Shown here one piece after another: positions 5,954 through 11,312 of a DNA stretch of 11,312 bases. The stretch's first letter is position 1; each line of letters begins with the position of its first letter. The DNA is from Bacteroidetes bacterium UBA6183 (GTDB lineage Bacteria; Bacteroidota; Bacteroidia; UKL13-3): positions 1-11,312 of the forward strand of contig DITN01000002.1 in the NCBI GenBank assembly GCA_002422865.1. Reading direction: 5' to 3'. The notes beneath the pieces were generated by a model, which was not told where the DNA came from, did not search any database, and saw nothing but the letters and a program-made list of their open reading frames with translations. A program made the position numbers and the translations under genes.

Positions 5954-6236
5954 ATGTGCTTTTGGGCCAGTTTGGCAGCAATTACAAATGTAAACAAGTA
6001 TTAGTCGTGTTAAAGTAGGCTGTTTACCTTTGTTAAATAGGATGAATAACACTTAAATTATATACTATAAATCAGTTAGTTATGGCATTGAATATAAAGT
6101 GTTGATAAATGCATGTAATTAACATTTGTTTTGTAGTTGGTTTACAAAAGTTAATACCAATAAACAATTGTAAATAAAGGTGTTAACAATTGTTTTCAAG
6201 GTATTTTAGTGTATTATTAATCAATGTTTTACAGTT
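5954..6236. other. AT-rich leader region of the XRE regulator gene
   Basis: There is no gene in this 283-bp stretch; with the preceding terminator the non-coding gap is about 340 bp. It contains a dyad TTACA-aa-TGTAA at 5982-5993 and the AACAWTTGT sites described separately. I could not find an exact TAnnTTTG box close to the 6237 start codon. Confidence 0.5.
6121..6194. promoter_or_regulatory. Repeated AACAWTTGT sites, candidate regulator-binding sites
   Basis: AACATTTGT (6121-6129), AACAATTGT (6163-6171) and AACAATTGT (6185-6193) lie 42 and 22 bp apart, near four and two helical turns, so they face the same side of the helix. The last copy extends to the perfect 10-bp palindrome AACAATTGTT. 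They end 43 bp before the start codon of an XRE-type regulator, which may bind them. In an AT-rich region some chance recurrence is expected, so this is a moderate call. Confidence 0.4.
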
Positions 6237-6686
6237 ATGGATGAACTTAACAAACGTATAGTGGAGATTATGGTTCGTTTTAATCACTCCAAATCGTCTT
6301 TAGCCACAGAGTTAGGGGTTTCTTTACCACTTATAACCCACATTACCACAGGCAGAAACAAGCCCGGAATTGAATTGTTACAACGTGTTTTGCAGCGTTT
6401 CCCGGATATTGATCCTATGTGGTTGTTTTTGGGCGAAGGCGAAATGAGGAAAGTTGCCCCTAAACAGGTAGACTTAACACCCGTTTTAACTAAAATAAAT
6501 GAACTTAATGGTTTGGTAAATAATGCATTAGAAGTAAACAAAACCATGCTCGATTACCATAAACTACTGCTTGACGAAGTATTGCATTTGCAGGAAATGA
6601 GCATCCAAATTCAACATTCAACCCACGATTTAGATCAACTAAAAGCTAAATTGGAAAGCATAAAAGATGATTTAAGAAATATTTAA
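6237..6686 (+). CDS. XRE-type helix-turn-helix regulator with C-terminal coiled coil
   Basis: 149 residues. Residues 4-70 form a Cro/C1-type DNA-binding domain: SSLATELGVSLPLITHITTGRNKP (20-43) holds the turn and recognition helix, and the ending FPDIDPMWLFLGEGEM (55-70) is the typical Bacteroidota close of this domain. After a short linker, residues 80-149 are strongly helical with heptad-like leucines (for example DYHKLLLDEVLHLQEM, and DQLKAKLESIKDDL near the end), probably a dimerisation coiled coil. There is no peptidase (LexA/S24) domain, so it is not a self-cleaving phage repressor. It stands alone between a terminator upstream and about 180 bp of AT-rich sequence downstream. No phage genes are near. 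Its target genes are unknown; upstream AACAWTTGT repeats suggest autoregulation. Confidence 0.85.
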   Translation: MDELNKRIVEIMVRFNHSKSSLATELGVSLPLITHITTGRNKPGIELLQRVLQRFPDIDPMWLFLGEGEMRKVAPKQVDLTPVLTKINELNGLVNNALEVNKTMLDYHKLLLDEVLHLQEMSIQIQHSTHDLDQLKAKLESIKDDLRNI

Positions 6687-6839
6687 ACTAATAATACATA
6701 TTTGTAATTGTAAAGCATTGATTGTATTTATTATATAGATTATTTTAAACAATTTTAAAAACTTTGTATTTTTCCATGTATCACTCACCAAATGCTTACT
6801 TAGTCACTTTGGCAGTAAATTTAAAAGCATTAATTTAGA

Positions 6840-6847
6840 TATATTTG
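6840..6847 (+). promoter_or_regulatory. -7 box of the SRPBCC gene at 6866
   Basis: TATATTTG is an exact TAnnTTTG match, 18 bp before the ATG, which would give a leader of about 14 nt. No good TTG lies at the expected distance upstream. Confidence 0.5.
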
Positions 6848-6865
6848 GCCACCTAAAAACAAACC

Positions 6866-7255
6866 ATGAAAGACTTTAAGAAATATTACCAAATAGAAGC
6901 TGCTCCAGAGGAAGTTTATGCAGCATTAACCAATGAGGCCACCATACAACTTTGGACAGGCGACCATGCCGAAATGAAACCTGAGGTAGGAAGTGAGTTT
7001 AGTATGTGGGATGGTAGCATTGTGGGTAAAATACTTGAATTAGAAGAAGGTAAAAAGATTGTTCAACAGTGGTATTTCGGTGAAAATGAAACCGATACAC
7101 CTTCAATTGTTACCATCAAATTGCACGATGACAATGGCGATACTTCTTTAGAATTACGTCACACCAACATACCTGATGCTGATTATGCAGATATTGTAGA
7201 TGGTTGGAACGATACCTATATGGCCGATTTAATCGACTTTTACGAGGAAGATTAA
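6866..7255 (+). CDS. SRPBCC / AHSA1-like domain protein
   Basis: 129 residues, a compact member of the Aha1-like START/Bet v 1 fold. Visible elements: KKYYQIEAAPEEVYAALTNEATIQLWTG (first strand and the two short helices, about 5-32), EVGSEFSMWDGSIVGKILEL (the strand hairpin with the family's FxxWDGxxxG pattern, about 41-60), KIVQQWYF (64-71) and the C-terminal helix IVDGWNDTYMADLIDFYEED. It is strongly acidic at the C-terminus. Sequence gives no ligand or reaction. It appears monocistronic, with its own -7 box 18 bp upstream and a 69-bp gap to the next gene, which has its own promoter candidates. It is the third SRPBCC gene in the window, and the three are not close copies. Confidence 0.88.
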   Translation: MKDFKKYYQIEAAPEEVYAALTNEATIQLWTGDHAEMKPEVGSEFSMWDGSIVGKILELEEGKKIVQQWYFGENETDTPSIVTIKLHDDNGDTSLELRHTNIPDADYADIVDGWNDTYMADLIDFYEED

Positions 7256-7288
7256 ACCCAAATTATACAAAAACTTCATTAAATCTTG

Positions 7289-7296
7289 TAACTTTG
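7289..7296 (+). promoter_or_regulatory. -7 box of the HMA-AraC regulator gene
   Basis: TAACTTTG matches TAnnTTTG exactly, 28 bp before the ATG at 7325. A second near match, CACCTTTG (7313-7320), ends 4 bp before the ATG and would give a leaderless transcript like that of the ABC-F gene. I prefer the first because it is the perfect match. Confidence 0.45.
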
Positions 7297-7324
7297 GTTT
7301 GGTGATCTTAAGCACCTTTGAGGT

Positions 7325-7888
7325 ATGCAAATACACATTAAACACATGGTTTGCCAGCGCTGCGTGCAGGCTGTTAAAGCTGAAATGGAGCTGCTTGGGT
7401 TGAATCCTTTGCAGGTTACGTTGGGTGAAGTGGTGTTACAAGAAGAACATTTACCGGAAAGTACCCTTAACGAACTTGACAACAGATTAATAGCCCTTGG
7501 TTTTGAGCGTGTTGATGATAGAAAAACGCGTTTAATTACCCAAATCAAAACGTTTGTAATTCAACAAGTTCACCATGCCACCACCAGTTTAAAAATTAAT
7601 TGGTCGGATGCCCTTAAAGAACACTTGCATTACGATTATAATTACTTAAGTGCCTTATTTTCATCGGTAGAAGGCATTACCATCGAGCAATACATCATCA
7701 GGCAAAAAGTAGAGCGCGTAAAAGAATTATTGGTTTATGATGAGTTGAATTTGAGTGAAATAGCCGATAAATTAGACTACAGTTCCGTTGCTCACTTATC
7801 AAATCAATTTAAAAAGGTTACCGGTTTAACGCCTTCGGCTTTTAAAAAGAGCCACACCGGTATGCGTAAACCGTTGGATAGGGTTTAA
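7325..7888 (+). CDS. AraC-family regulator with HMA-like metal-binding N-terminus
   Basis: 187 residues. Residues 1-68 resemble a heavy-metal-associated (HMA) ferredoxin-like fold: IHIKHMVCQRCVQAVKAEME has the CxxC pair (C10, C13) after the first strand, and the segment ends in LGFERVDD, the usual last strand. Residues about 95-177 are an AraC/XylS double helix-turn-helix, with NYLSALFSSVEGITIEQYIIRQKVERVKELL and the conserved second half LSEIADKLDYSSVAHLSNQFKKVTGLTPSAFKK. Proteins of this build are common in Bacteroidota, often near copper or cation transport genes. The likely role is a metal-responsive activator whose N-terminus senses Cu(I) or a similar soft metal through the two cysteines. 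The following gene, an HMA metallochaperone on the same strand, is the likely target. The metal is inferred, not shown. Confidence 0.88.
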   Translation: MQIHIKHMVCQRCVQAVKAEMELLGLNPLQVTLGEVVLQEEHLPESTLNELDNRLIALGFERVDDRKTRLITQIKTFVIQQVHHATTSLKINWSDALKEHLHYDYNYLSALFSSVEGITIEQYIIRQKVERVKELLVYDELNLSEIADKLDYSSVAHLSNQFKKVTGLTPSAFKKSHTGMRKPLDRV

Positions 7889-7946
7889 CCTTAAAATCAC
7901 ACAAAATACCCTTTAAATTGTGTAAGTGCGCCTGCGTTTTTGCAAT

Positions 7947-7954
7947 TAACTTTG
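7947..7954 (+). promoter_or_regulatory. -7 box of the HMA chaperone gene
   Basis: TAACTTTG is an exact TAnnTTTG match, 78 bp before the ATG at 8033, giving a leader of about 70 nt. A dyad ACACAA-N13-TTGTGT (7899-7923) sits 23 bp upstream, where an AraC-type activator could bind. Confidence 0.5.
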
Positions 7955-8032
7955 CACATTGTAAATAATATTTGTGGAGGTGTTGGAGCGATTCAATGCT
8001 TATCAAACCAAAAGATAAATAGAGTAATTTAT

Positions 8033-8245
8033 ATGACAGACTTTAAATTTAAAACAAACATTAAATGTGGCGGATGTATAGCCGCTGTAACTCCTTTTTT
8101 AGACAAGGTAAACGGGATACAAAAGTGGGAGGTTGATACCACCATCCCCGAAAAAATATTAACAGTAACCGGTGATTTAAATAATACAGAAAGTATTGAA
8201 AATGCGGTGAAAGAAGCGGGTTATACCATTGAGAAAATAGGGTAG
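8033..8245 (+). CDS. HMA-domain metallochaperone (CopZ-like)
   Basis: 70 residues, the size of a single heavy-metal-associated domain. The CxxC metal-binding loop is IKCGGCIAAV (C12 and C15) between the first strand (FKFKTNI) and helix. The second strand KWEVDTT, the third KILTVTG and the closing helix plus strand NAVKEAGYTIEKIG complete the beta-alpha-beta-beta-alpha-beta order. The common Met before CxxC is replaced by Ile-Lys, and the loop is CGGC. It probably binds Cu(I) or a similar metal in the cytoplasm and hands it to a partner such as a P-type ATPase, none of which is in the window. The ATG at 8033 is used because the domain begins there; a longer frame upstream would start before the promoter. 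The gene ends 15 bp before a strong terminator. Confidence 0.87.
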   Translation: MTDFKFKTNIKCGGCIAAVTPFLDKVNGIQKWEVDTTIPEKILTVTGDLNNTESIENAVKEAGYTIEKIG

Positions 8246-8260
8246 AACAAATACAAAAAC

Positions 8261-8289
8261 AAAGGCCACCGAAAAATCGGTGGCCTTTT
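8261..8289. terminator. Bidirectional terminator between convergent genes
   Basis: A perfect 12-bp stem AAAGGCCACCGA / TCGGTGGCCTTT (8261-8272 and 8277-8288) with an AAAA loop, followed by T-rich sequence on both strands. It ends transcription of the HMA gene (plus strand) and of the large adhesin gene (minus strand, stop at 8319). Confidence 0.92.
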
Positions 8290-8318
8290 AGGTTTAGGGG
8301 GTAATTAAATTTAAGGAG

Positions 8319-11312
8319 TTAGTCTACTTTGGTAATTTTTACCATTTTAACAAAATCACCTTGTTTAACCTCTGCGGTATACATACCGTTGGCTAATATC
8401 TGTCCGATTGCAAATGGTGTATTTGCAACAAAGTTTCCTTGCTCAAATACTAATTTACCAGTCATGTCGAATATACGAACACTTATTTTTTCGTTGCTCG
8501 CTGATTCTAAATTAAAGTTAAAGGCGTAGTTAGAAGGATTAGGGTAAACAATCAAGTTAACCTCACCATTCATGGTTTCTTCTGTGTACATGTCACCGTC
8601 AATATTTGCTTTTGCCGATCCGCAAACTGCATTGCAGCTTCCTAATCTATCACCACTATGTTGACCTAAATGTGTTTGTACTGCATTTACCGAAATTGAT
8701 AAAGTTTGAGGATTGTTGCTGTTTCCTGGAGGGAAATGGCATAACAATACTTTAGGGTTGTTTGCGTTTCCACCGTTACCTACGGCATTAATTACACAAA
8801 TGGTAATGCTGCAAGTACTTTGGCATCCGTATGCATTGGTAATGGTACAAGTTAAGGTGTAGTTACCTGCGGTTGTTGGTGTAAATACAGGGTTAGCAAC
8901 GGTGTAGTTGTTTAAGCCTGTACCTGTCCAGCTGTAAGTAAACGGACCACCACCTGTTGCTGTACAAGTAATGTTCATGCTTTGTGCGCCATAACCTAAA
9001 AACATTTGGTTAACCGCTGCGTAAGTATTGGTGCTGCCTATTACTGTTCCGTTGTTACGTGGTGCTGAAGATACGCTGCACGTAGGTACAACTCCTACAA
9101 CGTTAACCGTTGCTGTTGTTGTTGATACATTTCCGTTTACATCAGTTACTGTTAAGGTTACTTGGTTGTTACCAATGTTACCGCAGTTAAATGTACTTGG
9201 TGATACCGATAAGTTTGCAATTCCGCAATTATCGTAGCTGCCATTGTTTACCATTGCAGCAGTTACCGATGCACCAGCATTAACCAAAGTTACCGTTACA
9301 TTTTGTGCAATTGCTGTTGGTGCAATGTTATCTTCTACAGTTACTACTGCATTAGCCGTTGAAACGTTTCCGCTTGCATCCGTTACCGTTAAGGTTACAT
9401 TGTTGTTGCCTACGTTAGTACAATCAAAAGATGTTTTACTTAAGCTTACAGAAGCAATTCCGCAATTATCTGATGAACCATTATTAACCGCTGTTGCTGT
9501 TGTTGAAGCAGCACCGTTTGCATCTAACTGAATGGTTACATTTTGCGCTACGGCTGTTGGTGCAATGTTATCAACCACAGTTACTGTTGCAGTTTGGGTT
9601 GATACATTTCCATTCGCATCGGTTACAACCAATGTTACGGTGTTATTACCTACATTACTGCAGTTAAATGTATTGGTAGCAGAAACGCCTGTCCAAGTAG
9701 CTTGTACATTTAAACGTTTTACTGTTCCATAACAAGGGTCGCCAAAAATACCGTTTGAAGCAGGGATAACAGCCATATTGTTTTGTAAAGCATAACCTTC
9801 AACAACTGATTTACTATTGGCTGCATGGCACCAGCCTTGTGTAAAGTTACCACAAGTACCTGAAGGTGTTCCGTAGCTGGCAAAGTTAATGGATGTAATT
9901 TTAGCACCTGCAGGGGCGCTTAACACTACGTTTTGATTTTCTGTTCCTGTACCGCAAATAGTTCCTGTTTGTGAAAGAGAAACAGTAACCGGACCACAAT
10001 TATCAGACGAACCATTATTGATGTCGTTAGCGTTAACTGTAGCAGTACCGTTTGCATTTAAATACACAGTAACATTTTTGGTTAAAGCAATTGGTTTTTT
10101 GTTGTCAATTACCGTTACCACAAAGCTACAAGTAGCAGTTCCACAAATACCCGAAGCATTTATGGTTACTGTAGTTTGGCCAATATTAAACACAGATCCG
10201 CTTCCTGTTCCGTTACCGTTTGCAATGGTTGCTCCGGTAAAAGTATAAGTTACATTAGTAGCTCCTGCAATAGTTGGATTGTAGCTAAATGTAGTAGAAC
10301 AACTATTTGAGTCGGTATAGATTTGTTCGTATTGTGTTTGTGGGCAGTTGCTAATTGCTACACTAGGGTTAACAGTAACACTAATGGCGTTAGAAGTAGC
10401 AGAAACACCAGATCCTGTTACAACAGCTGCATAACTACCTGATGTGGTTGCGTTATAAGTAATACTTGTTGCACCGGCAATGTTGTTACCATCTTTTTTC
10501 CATTGGTAGGTTAATCCAGCACCACTGTTTGCTGTTAATACCACGTTCGATCCTTCACAAAAAGTAGTGTTACCTCCGGCTGTAATGCTAGCAGGTGCGT
10601 TAACGGCTAAATCAAAATGTTGGTGAACATGCGCAGCTACACCGTGGTGGTAAATATCTTCAGCCTCTAATCCAATTTCGTAAACGCCTACATCAGCCAA
10701 AGTAGGTGTACCCGATAATGTTGCAGTACCGTTTCCGGTGCTTACTAAACTTAACCAAGCTGGTAAGCCTGAGCCTAAAATTTCAACGGTGTCGCCATAA
10801 GGAATGTTTGCATCGTTAACGGTAACAGCATAACTGTATGGTTGACCTGCAACAACGCTAGTAACAGGAGTTGAAGAGAATGAAGGCGTAGTATTTACAA
10901 TAATTGTAAAATTACGGGTAGTAAAAATGGTAGGGAAAGCAGCTACGGTTGCTTGATATCCAAATGTTTTAACACCAAAATCAGCGGGTGTTGGTGTCCA
11001 GCTTAAAATAGTTTGACCGGGATTAGCTCCAGCAGTTGGAACAGCAGGACTTAATGAAGCAGCAGCAGGAATGCCTGTTGCGAATGCAATAGACACATTT
11101 GAACCAATTGGACTTTGTGCCACAATGGTATCGTTAAACAACTGTCCGGTTTCTATTTGACGGAAAGAATTTTGTAATGCTGTAGGAGCAATAAAAACTG
11201 GGGCAGGCTCGGCAACAACCCTAATGGTAACAGAAGTTGTGGTTTGAACACCAACATTATCTGTTGCAATAAAGTTTAATACGTTTGTTGTTCCAATTTG
11301 CGCACCACTTGG
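8319..11312 (-). CDS. Giant multi-domain T9SS-secreted surface protein, 5' end outside window
   Basis: The last 997 residues of a longer protein; the frame stays open to the window edge, so any start inside the window (for example TTG at 11141) is false. In order from the N-terminal side: the end of an Ig/cadherin-like region; a He_PIG/CADG-like domain (about 10600-10890) containing a histidine cluster; an Ig-like domain (TFCEGSNVVLTANSG...YQWKKDG, about 10365-10600); a HYR-like domain with paired cysteines; three HYR-like 80-residue repeats (xDNCG...F-x-C-xN-x-GNN...TDxxGNVST), the first interrupted by a SUEL-type lectin domain (about 9690-9953); a PKD/Ig-like domain with cysteines; a CHFPPG...HLGQHSGDRLGSC module (8634-8753); and a T9SS type A sorting domain (VYPNPS to the C-terminus, 8322-8558). 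It is expected to be exported through the outer membrane and anchored or released, acting as an adhesin or glycan-binding surface protein. Catalytic domains are not seen in this part. Confidence 0.9.
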   Translation of the reverse strand, partial: PSGAQIGTTNVLNFIATDNVGVQTTTSVTIRVVAEPAPVFIAPTALQNSFRQIETGQLFNDTIVAQSPIGSNVSIAFATGIPAAASLSPAVPTAGANPGQTILSWTPTPADFGVKTFGYQATVAAFPTIFTTRNFTIIVNTTPSFSSTPVTSVVAGQPYSYAVTVNDANIPYGDTVEILGSGLPAWLSLVSTGNGTATLSGTPTLADVGVYEIGLEAEDIYHHGVAAHVHQHFDLAVNAPASITAGGNTTFCEGSNVVLTANSGAGLTYQWKKDGNNIAGATSITYNATTSGSYAAVVTGSGVSATSNAISVTVNPSVAISNCPQTQYEQIYTDSNSCSTTFSYNPTIAGATNVTYTFTGATIANGNGTGSGSVFNIGQTTVTINASGICGTATCSFVVTVIDNKKPIALTKNVTVYLNANGTATVNANDINNGSSDNCGPVTVSLSQTGTICGTGTENQNVVLSAPAGAKITSINFASYGTPSGTCGNFTQGWCHAANSKSVVEGYALQNNMAVIPASNGIFGDPCYGTVKRLNVQATWTGVSATNTFNCSNVGNNTVTLVVTDANGNVSTQTATVTVVDNIAPTAVAQNVTIQLDANGAASTTATAVNNGSSDNCGIASVSLSKTSFDCTNVGNNNVTLTVTDASGNVSTANAVVTVEDNIAPTAIAQNVTVTLVNAGASVTAAMVNNGSYDNCGIANLSVSPSTFNCGNIGNNQVTLTVTDVNGNVSTTTATVNVVGVVPTCSVSSAPRNNGTVIGSTNTYAAVNQMFLGYGAQSMNITCTATGGGPFTYSWTGTGLNNYTVANPVFTPTTAGNYTLTCTITNAYGCQSTCSITICVINAVGNGGNANNPKVLLCHFPPGNSNNPQTLSISVNAVQTHLGQHSGDRLGSCNAVCGSAKANIDGDMYTEETMNGEVNLIVYPNPSNYAFNFNLESASNEKISVRIFDMTGKLVFEQGNFVANTPFAIGQILANGMYTAEVKQGDFVKMVKITKVD
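9087..9566 (-). repeat. Tandem 240-bp coding repeats (HYR-like units)
   Basis: Two consecutive 80-residue units begin with NIAPTA(V/I)AQNVT and contain DNCG, a second conserved Cys and NNxVTLTVTD, at 9327-9566 and 9087-9326. DNA similarity is visible too: GCTGTTGGTGCAATGTTATC recurs at about 9311-9330 and 9551-9570 with 240-bp spacing. A third unit upstream is split by the lectin insertion. Confidence 0.8.

Noticed and set aside
7940..8032. Longer frame upstream of the HMA chaperone from a TTG at 7940
   Set aside because: It begins before the -7 box at 7947-7954, so it would not be transcribed from that promoter, and the added residues do not belong to an HMA domain.
9028..10248. Several open frames on the plus strand opposite the adhesin gene
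   Set aside because: Valine/threonine-rich mirror frames of the repetitive Thr/Val/Asn coding sequence on the minus strand; no domain or promoter supports them.
11139..11141. TTG at 11141 as the start of the adhesin gene
   Set aside because: The frame stays open for 57 more codons to the window edge with similar domain-like sequence, so the gene is partial and no signal peptide is present here.

Overview
The window reads as a low-GC chromosomal segment from a member of the Bacteroidota. The pointers are a C-terminal type IX secretion (T9SS) sorting domain on a very large adhesin-like protein, Bacteroidota-type -7 promoter boxes (TAnnTTTG) in front of several genes, weak or absent Shine-Dalgarno sequences, and families typical of the phylum (a 'two-component regulator' propeller, an AraC regulator with an HMA-like N-terminus, a Uup-like ABC-F ATPase). 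I cannot place it below phylum.

Region 1 (1-2900, all genes on the minus strand) looks like an integron-type gene-cassette array without a visible integrase. One cassette carries a secreted seven-bladed propeller protein. The next carries a tightly packed operon of a dihydrofolate-reductase-like protein, an ArsR repressor and an AHSA1-type SRPBCC protein. An attC-like imperfect hairpin (about 1109-1244) separates them, and a second degenerate one lies at 2791-2899. The 7-bp R boxes at the two ends of each cassette are exact complements (GTTATGC/GCATAAC for one, GTTAGGC/GCCTAAC for the other), as expected of mobile cassettes. The operon has its own promoter, sitting inside a 50-bp interrupted palindrome that is the obvious operator candidate for its ArsR protein.

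Region 2 (2900-3458) has no convincing gene and ends in a minus-strand terminator. Region 3 (3459-5953) holds a minus-strand SRPBCC protein divergent from an ABC-F ATPase that appears to be transcribed leaderless from a GTG start and ends at a strong terminator. Region 4 (5954-8289) holds four plus-strand genes: a small XRE-type regulator preceded by repeated AACAWTTGT sites, another SRPBCC protein, an HMA-AraC fusion regulator, and a 70-residue HMA metallochaperone. The last two look like a small metal-sensing and metal-handling pair. A bidirectional terminator closes this region.

Region 5 (8319 to the window end) is the 3' 3 kb of a minus-strand gene for a giant secreted, multi-domain surface protein. 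It has Ig/cadherin-like domains, HYR-like repeats (one apparently split by a SUEL-type galactose/rhamnose-binding lectin domain), a Cys/His motif module and the T9SS tail. Its 5' end lies beyond the window.
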